Under the pieces are notes generated by a model that was not told the origin of the DNA, searched no databases, and worked only from the letters and a program-made list of their open reading frames with translations. Below, piece by piece: positions 35,564-44,008 of a DNA stretch of 64,000 bases (position 1 is its first letter; every line of letters starts with the position of its first letter). The position numbers and the translations under genes are program-made. This DNA comes from Haladaptatus litoreus (lineage in GTDB: Archaea > Halobacteriota > Halobacteria > Halobacteriales > Haladaptataceae): positions 186,001-250,000 of the forward strand of contig NZ_FTNO01000004.1 in assembly GCF_900156425.1 (NCBI RefSeq), read 5' to 3'.

Positions 35564-36996
35564 TTCTCGTTGTGTCGAGAGATGTTCACATCTTTTATAT
35601 CATCAAATTTACCGTTTGTGAAGGAAATGGACACGGGTTCTTGGACTACGCGTAAGTCGTCGCGAGTACGGGTGGCTTCGACGAGCGGCTCGGAGACCAA
35701 GAGATAGCGAAGGTGGCTCGTGTCTTCCGCTCGAATCACACGCGCTTGCTCAGGAGGGGTGACACCGATCGTCGAGAGGCAGGCGAGTAGCCCCGCGGCG
35801 TCGTTTTCGACGGTCGGGGGAATCCGCATCGAGCGTGGAGAGGTCGCGGTGAGAACGTTGACAAACGTTTTTCGGGAATCAATGGCTGCCAAGAGATCGG
35901 CGTGGATGAAATCGGCGGATCCGACACCGACAGCGTTACCGTGTGAAGCTTCGGTCAACTCACGAACAAAAATCCGCTTAATTTCCGGCGTTTCCGGCTC
36001 CGGTTCGTTAAGACCGTACACGAGCCGGCCAATGACGTTCGTATCCATTCCTGCCCCCGAGATGTCCTTGCCCATGCGATCCAAAATTAATACGTCGAGA
36101 TCGTCGAACGGCAACGTCGGCAATAGCTCGTACGAACGCTCCAGTAACCGAGCTTCGCGCTGGAGAAAACCACCTTGGGATATCCCTTCGATTATCGCAG
36201 TATCATCGTTCTGATCTTCGACGAGGGCGATGCCACCGACAATCGGTAATGCCTCGATCAAGAGCGTCGCCATTTCGGGAATCATCCGGCGGAAACTCCA
36301 GTTAGCCGCCCATTCGTGGGCCGTCTTTGCTCCGCGTTGTTTTCCCATACCAACGACGAGCATCTTCGAGAGGCCGCTTTCGATGCGACCGCTGAAATCC
36401 GTATGCGGTTTGATACGGTTGATTGGAACGATCGCATCCGCATCGACTGCGTTCGCGTCCGCGTGAACCGGAACTTCCCTGTCGTCAGTCTCACCGACGA
36501 TAACGGTCTCCATCGTCGAGCGGATCTCACAGCCAACGGACGTCTCGGTGACACCGAGAGCAGCGAGCGTTTCCCGTTGACCATCTGGTGTTGCACCACC
36601 GTGACTGCCCATCGCCGGGAAAACGAACGGTTCGTAGCTACGGTTACGTAACCCTGCAATCACCCCCGCAACGATCGTTTGGAGGTTTGATATACCGCGG
36701 CTCCCGACACCGACAGCAACAGTTCCACCCCGAGGCACTGAGGACAGGTCGAGCGAATCCACCGCAGCAACCGCGCGATCCCGAATGTCTGCATTGGGGA
36801 TCGGAGACGTTTCCCAGCACTGCTCGATGACTCCCATTTTGGGAAGTGACTGGTCAGTGCATGCATCACGAACCGTCGTTTCGGAGATAATCCTGCCATC
36901 CATGGATTCGCGGACCATACCATATCCATTCCGATCGATTACTAAAATGTAGGGGACGAACTCCGATTCAAACCACGACAGCGGGACAAAGTACAT
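35560..36996 (-). CDS. LarA-like (DUF2088) nickel-dependent racemase family protein
   Basis: A protein of up to 478 residues related to the lactate racemase LarA N-terminal domain. It shows TVAVGVGSRGISNL (about 93), FVFPAMGSHGGATPDGQ (about 123) with a conserved His, and INRIKPHTDFSG (about 193). LarA-family enzymes racemise or epimerise 2-hydroxy acids. The first residues (MYFVPLSWFESEF) are unlike the family; starts at 36918 (MVRESMDG) or 36903 (MDGRIISE) are more likely. It is translationally coupled to lutC, which suggests it supplies the stereoisomer the Lut complex oxidises. No NPN-cofactor genes (larB, larC, larE) are in the window. Confidence 0.82.
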   Translation of the reverse strand: MYFVPLSWFESEFVPYILVIDRNGYGMVRESMDGRIISETTVRDACTDQSLPKMGVIEQCWETSPIPNADIRDRAVAAVDSLDLSSVPRGGTVAVGVGSRGISNLQTIVAGVIAGLRNRSYEPFVFPAMGSHGGATPDGQRETLAALGVTETSVGCEIRSTMETVIVGETDDREVPVHADANAVDADAIVPINRIKPHTDFSGRIESGLSKMLVVGMGKQRGAKTAHEWAANWSFRRMIPEMATLLIEALPIVGGIALVEDQNDDTAIIEGISQGGFLQREARLLERSYELLPTLPFDDLDVLILDRMGKDISGAGMDTNVIGRLVYGLNEPEPETPEIKRIFVRELTEASHGNAVGVGSADFIHADLLAAIDSRKTFVNVLTATSPRSMRIPPTVENDAAGLLACLSTIGVTPPEQARVIRAEDTSHLRYLLVSEPLVEATRTRDDLRVVQEPVSISFTNGKFDDIKDVNISRHNEK

Positions 36997-37060
36997 CGAC
37001 AGTCTGTTCCGAAAATCCAGCGGCGTATCGCTGTATGTCGGATGAAGATTCTACGGGATA

Positions 37061-38236
37061 TTACTCGTAGATGTGGACGCTTCCAGTGGTGTTCGATTCG
37101 ATATAGTCCCAATCGTACTCCACACCGAGACCGGGTTCATCCGGAACCGGAACCGTCCCGTCACTGTCGATTGCGTCGATCATATCCGAGTAGCCTCCGA
37201 CATAGACGGGGGGTTGCGTGTTTTGGCACTTCGGATGAACCAGTGCGAGTTCATAGTAGTTCGAATTCCGTGTCGCCGCGATACAATGCCGCTGGGCGGG
37301 ACCGGGTGCGTGGAATTCGACGTCGAGTCCGAACCCTTCTGCTACCCTGGCACGTTTCATCGCGCCCGTAATTCCGCCGTCGTACTCGGGATCTGCACGC
37401 ACGAAATCGGTAGCCTCGTTCGCGACGAAGTCGGTAGCCATCTCGAGACCGCGAACGTGTTCAGTTTGTAAGATCGGGGTGTCAAGCGATTGGCGAAGCT
37501 TCCGATGTGCGTGTTGGGAAATCCCGCCGTCGCGGAACGGGTCTTCATACCAGAAAAAGCCTTCTTCGTCGAGCGCACGTCCTAATTTGAGCGCATCGCC
37601 GAAGGTTTCTAGCTCACAGGCCGGATCGTGCATCAGATCCATCTCGTCCCCGACACGTTCTCCGACCGCGTGCACGGCCGCGATTTCGCGGTCGAGATCT
37701 CGGGCGGTATCGTCACCTCCCCACCCATGAATCTTGTATCCGGGGAACCCGCGCTCACGGCACTCTTCGGCGAAATCAGCGAACGCTGTCGGCGAATCGA
37801 GCCCTTCATTCTCGTCACCGTGATAGGTGGATGCGTAGGATGGTATCCGCTCTCGGTACGTTCCAAGCAGTTCGTGGATCGGTGCGCCGTGATGTTTTCC
37901 TGCAAAATCCCACAGTGCAATGTCGAGCGGACCGATCCCCATTCGATCGTACTTTCTGAGCGCACGCTTGACCTCGCTCCAGTGTTTCTCGCGTTTTAGC
38001 GGATTCTTACCGACGAGATAGTCGGCGACGGTATTGTATTGGGCCGCTCCTGGAGAGTTGCCTCCTACATACTCCCCAGTGATACCGGTATCGGTGTGAA
38101 CCTTTATCGCGAACAATTTTCGTTCGGTCGTTGCTCCCGGCTCGTAAACGAGGTTGAAACCGTGCGTATCGGTGCCAACGTCTTCTAACGGATACCTGAA
38201 TTCCGTGCTCTCGATCTTCGTTATTTCTGGTGCCAC
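37061..38236 (-). CDS. Enolase-superfamily sugar-acid dehydratase/epimerase
   Basis: A 391-residue mandelate-racemase-like enzyme. Motifs in order: K-x-H in YKIHGWG (about 170), LMHDPACE (about 205), FFWYEDPFRDG (about 229), LQTEHVRG (about 257) and FHAPGPAQRH (about 308). The K-x-H form and the HAPGP loop set it apart from the two other dehydratases here. It is the promoter-proximal gene of the leftward cluster and is divergent from an IclR gene, so it probably carries out the entry dehydration. Substrate not known; L-rhamnonate, L-fuconate or galactarate are possible. Confidence 0.87.
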   Translation of the reverse strand: MAPEITKIESTEFRYPLEDVGTDTHGFNLVYEPGATTERKLFAIKVHTDTGITGEYVGGNSPGAAQYNTVADYLVGKNPLKREKHWSEVKRALRKYDRMGIGPLDIALWDFAGKHHGAPIHELLGTYRERIPSYASTYHGDENEGLDSPTAFADFAEECRERGFPGYKIHGWGGDDTARDLDREIAAVHAVGERVGDEMDLMHDPACELETFGDALKLGRALDEEGFFWYEDPFRDGGISQHAHRKLRQSLDTPILQTEHVRGLEMATDFVANEATDFVRADPEYDGGITGAMKRARVAEGFGLDVEFHAPGPAQRHCIAATRNSNYYELALVHPKCQNTQPPVYVGGYSDMIDAIDSDGTVPVPDEPGLGVEYDWDYIESNTTGSVHIYE

Positions 38237-38255
38237 AGTAATGAATTCCGATGGT

Positions 38256-38305
38256 ATGGTATAAATTTTTCCGGACGTGATTACTCTTGATTATGATTAT
38301 ACCAT
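38256..38305. promoter_or_regulatory. Inverted repeat between the dehydratase and IclR genes, candidate operator
   Basis: ATGGTATAA (38256-38264) and its exact complement TTATACCAT (38297-38305) lie in the 250-base divergent intergenic region between the dehydratase gene and the IclR gene. IclR proteins bind palindromes in such places. The 9-bp arms are separated by 32 bases, about three helical turns, which would suit two dimers or DNA looping. Confidence 0.4.
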
Positions 38306-38485
38306 GATCAACGTGGGATTTTTATACAGCAGCTTCATTGAACGCTGACCACGATAATAGAGAGGGTAAAAAATGACATCTCTGACAGCGGTGCTTTCTA
38401 CAGTTAAATGACGTCCATAGTTTGCTAACTAACTTGTTCTCTATATCAGAATAAAACTTTTATACCCGCAATCAGTGATCGAATC

Positions 38486-39250
38486 ATGGAAAAGACAGCG
38501 AAACACCCAGTCCAAACGACGGAAAAAACGCTCCGGCTCGTCGAGGCGCTCAAAAACAGCGGGAGTTGTGGAATTACTGAATTGGCGGACCGGTTGAATA
38601 TGGGTAAAAGTGCAGTTCACAATCACTTGGCTACGCTCGAACAACACGGATACGTGGTCAGCGAGGCTGGAAAGTATCGATTGGGGCTGAAGTTCTTGGA
38701 TATAGGTGGCTATACCCGTAGTCAGATGGACCTGTATAAGACTGCAGAATCGGAAGTAAAACAGTTGGCAATGGAAACGGGCGAGCGGGCAAATTTACTG
38801 ACCGAAGAACATGGTATGGGAATCTACCTATATCGTGCGAATGGAAACCGGGCCGTTGATTTGGACACTTACACCGGTGTTCGTACCTACCTTCATACCA
38901 GTGCGCTCGGAAAGGCCATCCTTGCAACTATGTCAGAAGAGCGTACCGAGGCTATTCTCGACCGGCACGGGCTACCGGCGACGACACCGGGGTGTGTAAC
39001 CGACCGCGACGAGTTATACGACGAATTAGAAACGATTCGTGAGGACGGATTCGCGGTCGATGACGAAGAACGGATGGAGGGTCTCCGCTGTATTGCGATG
39101 CCCATCACCTCTACGGAAGGGAACTCGTTGGGGGCTATCAGCATCTCAGCACCGTCCAGCCGCATGAAAGGGACTCGGTTTCAAGAAACGATCCCGGAAT
39201 TGTTGAGCGGTGCTGTGAATATGATCGAACTCAATCTCAACTACTCGTAG
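38486..39250 (+). CDS. IclR family transcriptional regulator
   Basis: A 254-residue regulator with an N-terminal winged helix (TEKTLRLVEALKNSGSCGIT, ELADRLNMGKSAVHNHLATL) and an IclR effector domain (about 75-250). The effector-domain core shows HTSALGKAILATMSEERTEA. It is divergent from the leftward sugar-acid cluster, so it most likely controls that cluster and itself, sensing a pathway intermediate. It resembles the regulator at 10345 across its length but has a different C-terminal end (VNMIELNLNYS). Confidence 0.92.
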   Translation: MEKTAKHPVQTTEKTLRLVEALKNSGSCGITELADRLNMGKSAVHNHLATLEQHGYVVSEAGKYRLGLKFLDIGGYTRSQMDLYKTAESEVKQLAMETGERANLLTEEHGMGIYLYRANGNRAVDLDTYTGVRTYLHTSALGKAILATMSEERTEAILDRHGLPATTPGCVTDRDELYDELETIREDGFAVDDEERMEGLRCIAMPITSTEGNSLGAISISAPSSRMKGTRFQETIPELLSGAVNMIELNLNYS

Positions 39251-39303
39251 GCGAGTGTTCTCTATCCCATCCGGATCGAATCGATGGTGTTGGAAATCGA
39301 ACG

Positions 39304-39315
39304 CCCTTTTTTGGG
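39304..39315 (+). terminator. T-rich palindrome after the IclR gene
   Basis: CCCTTTTTTGGG, a six-T run between 3-bp complementary arms, lies 54 bases after the IclR stop. Archaeal termination usually needs only a T tract, so this is a plausible terminator. Confidence 0.35.
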
Positions 39316-39589
39316 TGAATCATAGCTTACTCGATATCGAATCTCGTTCTCTATTTCACGATCCATTGTGATTCACCTTCAGCAACCTGATCCAGCAGAT
39401 CCACGTGAAATCGGACCAAATACATGAAGAAACTGTACACTTGCTACTCCGCATGCTAGTTCTATTCCAGAAGGATCACCTCCGTTTTAAATCAATTACA
39501 GACCTATGACTGTAATGGATACCGGCCAACCGGCATATAAATACGGTCTGGGCAAACAAATATTAATATAATTCGAGGATGATTTTCGA

Positions 39590-40179
39590 AAGAGGACTAG
39601 CAAAGTCGAGCGAGTGATCCGGAAATGTGAGCTAGACGACATGGGTGAGACGCTCGAAAAGCACTGGACCGGAGAGATCGAAGAGCAGTACAGTCTTCGT
39701 AACCTCGCTGATTTTTTCAACCAGGAGATGTTGGCTGTCGAATTTGACCGACATAATGCTGCCCCACTCGAGGGGTAAGTCGAAAACACCTACAGCCTCC
39801 TCACGGACGAAACGGTTAGTAGCAGGGTCAAAACGGAAACCGAAAATTCACTCGCTCGTAATGGAATCGATGTAGAAAAGCTCAGGAAGGATTTCGTATC
39901 TCACCAAGTATCGAAATGTATCTCACGAGTTGAAGAAGGACGACTCCCAAACACAGATCCAAAGGGAGCAGATACAGTTCGACATCTTCAGAACCGGATG
40001 GTTGCAGTTTCTGAAACAACGCTCACGAATCATCGTAGTACGGATCGAGTCGAACTGGCGGACTTCGAGGTGATCAACGACGTTCGAGTCATCTGTGACG
40101 AATGTGGTCAGTCCTATCCAATAATTGAACTTCTCGATATGGAGGGCCGTGATTGCATGATGAATCATCATAACTGAAA
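39590..40179 (+). pseudogene. rdfA: Second rdfA copy, nonsense and deletion
   Basis: Aligned with the intact rdfA at 11424, this copy begins in frame at the codons for SKVERVI (39599). It carries a TAA at 39776-39778 where the intact gene has GAA (after LEG), and near 39900 has lost about 20 bases found in the intact gene (GGCGATCTATACCTACCT region). The 3' half remains very close in sequence, including the CNEC motif region, here CDEC. The first codons are also unlike the intact gene and no start is evident. It lies directly upstream of the intact SMC gene, as the module order requires. Confidence 0.85.
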
Positions 40180-40292
40180 TTTCGAGGATATATATTAAGA
40201 AGCTCATACTGATTGACTATTTGATCTCTGATGGGAGTATCTCTCGTTTATTGTAATACTCGAAATACGATTGGACATAGTATGGAAATTCA

Positions 40293-40298
40293 TTTATA
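40293..40298 (+). promoter_or_regulatory. TATA box of the SMC-related gene
   Basis: TTTATA lies 23 bases before the ATG at 40322, as expected for a leaderless haloarchaeal message. The same box and flanking sequence precede the decayed copy at 12192. Confidence 0.5.
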
Positions 40299-40321
40299 AC
40301 CTCACAATCAAACGAAGTGAT

Positions 40322-42280
40322 ATGGAATCAACGCAACGGAATCGAACTCCAGTTGAGCTTTCAGCTACTAATATCGGTGGCATTGACCACACCAGCGTTA
40401 CGTTTTCTCCGGGAGTCACCGTTCTCACCGGGCGAAACGCAACTAACCGAACCTCATTCCTTCAGGCGATCATGGCGGCACTCGGTAGCGAACGAGCGTC
40501 GCTCAAGGGTGATGCCGACGAGGGGTCAGTCGAACTCACCATCGGCGACGAAACCTACACTCGCACGCTCACACGGCAGAACGGAACTGTTGTGACGAGC
40601 GGTGAGCCATATCTCGACGATCCTGAGATCGCGGATCTCTTTGCGTTCTTGCTTGAATCGAATGAGGCCCGGCGTGCAGTTGCCCGAGGGGATGATCTAC
40701 GAGATCTGATCATGCGTCCCGTCGATACCGAAGCGATCCAAGCTGACATCGAGCAACTTACCACAGAAAAACGCCAAATAGATGATGAATTAGAGGAACT
40801 TAAGTCCCTCAAACATAAACTTCCCTCTCTTGAAGAAAAGCGAACCCGTTTAAAAGAGGAAATAGAGGAGAAACGAGCAGCGCTCGAAACAAAGGAAACA
40901 GAACTCGAAGAGGCTGATTCTGACGTCAGTGAAACCCGGAAAGAACAAAACGAGCTCGAAGAAAAGTTGGATGAATTGCGAGAAACACGATCGACCCTCG
41001 AGGATGTCAGATTCAAGATCGGCACTGAAGAGGATAGTATCGAAGCCTTGCAGGATGAACTTGAGGATCTCGAGAGCGAGCAGGCAGAGCTTCCAGATGG
41101 TTCAACTGACCCAGCGACGGACTTCGAGGAGGAGCTTCAAACGTTGCGCGAACGAAAGCGCCAGCTCGATTCGACGGTGAACGAACTGCAAACGATCGTT
41201 CAGTTCAACGAAGAAATGCTTGAGGGCACCAGCCCCAATATTCGCACTGCACTCCAATCAACAACAGAATCAGATTCGGATGGGTCACTTACAGATCAAC
41301 TTGTTGCCGATACAGAGACTGTTGTCTGCTGGACATGTGGAAGCGAAGTCGAAAAACAGAAAATTGAGTCGACGCTCGATCAGTTACGATCCCTTCGGCA
41401 GGAAAAACTCGATGAACGAAGTGAGCTAAATGCCGAGATGGGGGAGCTCGAAGAAGAGAAATCTGAACTTAAGGCCCAACAACAAGAACGTCAGCAGATC
41501 GAACAGCGTCTTCAGCAGCTCGAAACTGAACTTGATGATCGAACCGCCAAACTCGATGACCTGCGTGATGAGCGCGGTACAATAACCGAAGAGATCGATA
41601 CTCTCGAACAAGAAGTGGAGGAACTCGAGCAAGAAGACTACAGCGAAGTACTGGACCTGCATCGCGAAGCAAATCAACTCGAGTTCGAACTGGAGCGACT
41701 CGAAACCGATCTCGACGACGTTGAAGCCGAAATTTCGGACATCGAAAACCAATTGATCGAACAAGAGCAACTCGAAGACCAGCGGGCGCAGATCCAAGAC
41801 GAATTAACCGACCTCCGGACACGGATTGATGACATCGAGGCCAACGCCGTCGAACAGTTCAACGAGCACATGGCGAGCATGCTGGAGCTGCTTGACTATG
41901 CAAATCTCGATCGAATCTGGATCGAACGCACGGACCAGGAGGTTCGCGAGGGTCGTCGGAAAGTCACGAAAAGCGTGTTCAATTTGCATGTGATTCGCAC
42001 GACCGACTCGGCGTCAACCTATGAAGACACGATCGACCATCTGAGTGAAAGTGAGCGGGAGGTCACCGGACTTGTGTTCGCATTGGCAGGCTATCTTGTT
42101 CACGATGTCTATGACCGCGTGCCGTTTATTCTCTTAGATTCACTCGAAGCGATCGACTCGGATCGGATTGCAACATTGGTTGAGTACTTTAGCGAGTATG
42201 CGGGCTACCTTGTTGCAGCACTGCTGCCGGAGGATGCCGCGGCTCTCGACGATGCGTATGAGCGTGTAACCGAAATCTAA
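40322..42280 (+). CDS. Archaea-specific SMC-related protein
   Basis: A 652-residue SMC/Rad50-like ATPase. The P-loop is the variant GRNATNRTS (residues 37-45), without the usual GKS/GKT lysine. Two long coiled coils (about 150-310 and 350-520) flank a zinc-hook-like CWTC (about 337-340). The C-terminal ATPase half shows LSESEREVTGLVFALAGYL (signature region) and a degenerate Walker B, FILLDSLEAID. Such proteins pair with RdfA in haloarchaea. The start at 40322 is chosen over a frame opening at 40271 because it matches the decayed copy and the TATA spacing. Its own rdfA is broken, so it may rely on the RdfA at 11424. Confidence 0.88.
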   Translation: MESTQRNRTPVELSATNIGGIDHTSVTFSPGVTVLTGRNATNRTSFLQAIMAALGSERASLKGDADEGSVELTIGDETYTRTLTRQNGTVVTSGEPYLDDPEIADLFAFLLESNEARRAVARGDDLRDLIMRPVDTEAIQADIEQLTTEKRQIDDELEELKSLKHKLPSLEEKRTRLKEEIEEKRAALETKETELEEADSDVSETRKEQNELEEKLDELRETRSTLEDVRFKIGTEEDSIEALQDELEDLESEQAELPDGSTDPATDFEEELQTLRERKRQLDSTVNELQTIVQFNEEMLEGTSPNIRTALQSTTESDSDGSLTDQLVADTETVVCWTCGSEVEKQKIESTLDQLRSLRQEKLDERSELNAEMGELEEEKSELKAQQQERQQIEQRLQQLETELDDRTAKLDDLRDERGTITEEIDTLEQEVEELEQEDYSEVLDLHREANQLEFELERLETDLDDVEAEISDIENQLIEQEQLEDQRAQIQDELTDLRTRIDDIEANAVEQFNEHMASMLELLDYANLDRIWIERTDQEVREGRRKVTKSVFNLHVIRTTDSASTYEDTIDHLSESEREVTGLVFALAGYLVHDVYDRVPFILLDSLEAIDSDRIATLVEYFSEYAGYLVAALLPEDAAALDDAYERVTEI

Positions 42281-42419
42281 CTATTCCTCTTTTAGGATCG
42301 TAGATCTCAATTCTGGCTCAAATGTTGATACAAAGTATTCCGTTTTTATTAGATACAATATTAGCACGACAATCGTCATCCTGCTTCTTTGCTACTTAGA
42401 AATGGGACTACTTGAATAA

Positions 42420-42460
42420 ATTAACCAACGGTACTATTGTACACAGATTTGTTGGTTAAT
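42420..42460. repeat. 10-bp inverted repeat (ATTAACCAAC / GTTGGTTAAT)
   Basis: ATTAACCAAC (42420-42429) and its exact complement (42451-42460) enclose 21 bases. The same arms recur on the other side of the 42504-42896 gene, at 42911-42952. Candidate operator, terminator stem or element end. Confidence 0.6.
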
Positions 42461-42503
42461 AGTTGACTTTGTTCCTTTAATAGCGTGGCAATATCCAGAA
42501 TCG

Positions 42504-42896
42504 CTATTGTGGACTCACAGGGGCGATATATTCTGATTTAATGCGGTCGCCCTCCCGCCATTGAAAGTAGTAATACTGATTGTCACTGATTGTCTTCGTT
42601 ACGATCGATGCTTTCGCGGGGACACCTTTTTCCACGATGGCGTTCCAATCCGCACTATCGTCCGAAATCCCCTTCGATTGTGCTCTAGCAACGAGTTCAT
42701 TGGCTGTCGCCTGTTCGCTGTGATGGGTGCCAACGGCAGTTTCACGGTCGGTTTCTGCCTGTGCGGCACGATACACACGAAGCTCTTGTGCATAATCCGC
42801 AACCGCTCGTAATGTCTCGCTGTCTTGTTTTTGCAAACCTTCGACGATGTATTTAGGCAGTAGATCAGAGGGTTGAGGTTTCGGTGGTTTCGGCAT
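42504..42896 (-). CDS. Hypothetical protein bracketed by inverted repeats
   Basis: A 130-residue acidic protein, MPKPPKPQPSDLLPKYIVEG at the start, a helical middle (ETLRAVADYAQELRVYRAAQ) and a beta-rich end (YYYFQWREGDRIKSEYIAP). I do not recognise a named family, though it resembles small conserved haloarchaeal proteins. No membrane segment or signal. The TTAACCAAC inverted repeats 24 and 44 bases beyond its two ends are the striking context; the right-hand pair is in its promoter position. Confidence 0.7.
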   Translation of the reverse strand: MPKPPKPQPSDLLPKYIVEGLQKQDSETLRAVADYAQELRVYRAAQAETDRETAVGTHHSEQATANELVARAQSKGISDDSADWNAIVEKGVPAKASIVTKTISDNQYYYFQWREGDRIKSEYIAPVSPQ

Positions 42897-42910
42897 TTGC
42901 GCTTATTCCC

Positions 42911-42952
42911 TTAACCAACATCATGGCCGCCAAAACATAAACTTGTTGGTTA
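42911..42952. repeat. 8-bp inverted repeat (TAACCAAC / GTTGGTTA)
   Basis: TTAACCAAC (42911-42919) and GTTGGTTA (42945-42952) form a pair with 25 bases between, 14 bases upstream of the start of the minus-strand gene. The arm sequence equals that at 42420-42460. An operator for autoregulation is possible. Confidence 0.55.
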
Positions 42953-43421
42953 GATTCTTAGACAGCCATGTACTCTCTCAGGGCAATAAAAATCGAGACG
43001 ACAAACATCATATCATTCACATGCAGTTTTCTGGAAAATTTTGTGCCTAAGCGAAGGGTTAAATTTGTTAGTAAAGATTAGAAACTGTGGCAAACGGAGC
43101 CACCGGCATGCTCGGTCGATACTGTCATCCAACACAATCTGTTGCGTCGCTGCACCCGACGTAGTTCATGGACAGACCGAGCGTGTCAGCACCCATTGAC
43201 GGGGTACTTATATATGAATATGAGATTATCTATTAAAATATTTAAATAGATGAGCAATTTAGGAATCTGCCATCGAAATTATACGCGAACGGTACTCAAA
43301 CGAAAAACCAGCCATCAGTACCGCTTCTTCTGCGGCACAGAATCGTTAATTGATCCCACGAACTTATATCTACATTACTATTTCCAGAAAGCTTATTCCA
43401 GACCTATCGAAGTGAGGTGGT
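42953..43421. other. Intergenic stretch, no gene recognised
   Basis: About 470 bases of AT-rich DNA. An 8-bp inverted pair, GCTCGGTC near 43111 and GACCGAGC near 43174, is present, enclosing a GC-richer block, which may be the remains of an insertion element. No coding region convinces. Confidence 0.3.
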
Positions 43422-43532
43422 ATGGTGAAAACACTTGATTTGGCTATGAAAACGGTGCTGGCAGGTGTTGGCTTGCTCTTCTTATTGGCGGTCCTGTTTG
43501 GCGGTGACATAGACGAGGATATCGGTGTGTGA
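43422..43532 (+). CDS. Small single-pass membrane protein (36 aa)
   Basis: ATG 43422 opens a 36-residue peptide, MVKTLDLAMKTVLAGVGLLF then LLAVLFGGDIDEDIGV. It has one clear transmembrane helix (about 10-26) and an acidic tail. A GAGGT lies just upstream but very close to the start. It overlaps the end of the broken minus-strand frame. It could be a real micro-protein or chance. Confidence 0.35.
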   Translation: MVKTLDLAMKTVLAGVGLLFLLAVLFGGDIDEDIGV

Positions 43533-43970
43533 CAGATTCCAGAATAGTAGGCTGGTACACAACTCGAAACGAGCGCGTACCAATACGAACAGGAACTGAG
43601 TTCGGAACGAGAGGGAAACAGCGGATTCACCATGGTCAATCGCGAAAGAGGAAGAAAACAAGAGATACAGCTTCAGCGGAGCGGTGGAGAGTTCGATAAG
43701 ATAGTCGTCAGCAGCGAGAGACTGATCGGCGAGATCGGATGTTTCGAGAACCATAGTTCCCTCTTGAGTTCGAACGGTCAACGGTGCAAGCTTGGGGATC
43801 GAAATGGGTTCTGGTTCAATTTGTACTACCGTGTTAACTGGAAAATAGAAGTTGCGAGAAGAAACAGAGAAGAGATCGGCTGGTGCTGATGAAAACAGAG
43901 CAAAGCGAACATCCTCGATAGGGTCGTAAATATCAAGTCCTGGTTCGTCAGGATGTCACTGAAAATCCAT
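43482..43970 (-). pseudogene. Broken gene beside the DUF7504-like gene
   Basis: From ATG 43970 the frame reads MDFQ, then TGA (43958-43956), then runs on for about 150 codons: HPDEPGLDIYDPIEDVRFAL, FSSAPADLFSVSSRNFYFPV, TVVQIEPEPISIPK, TSDLADQSLAADDYLIELST. A TGG-to-TGA change would explain the stop. The sequence reads like a genuine soluble haloarchaeal protein, but I could not assign a family. It lies 39 bp after the DUF7504-like gene on the same strand, so they were probably an operon. Confidence 0.5.
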
Positions 43971-44008
43971 ACTATGAGCTTACGAATCTATTTGCAGAAA
44001 GATCGCGC

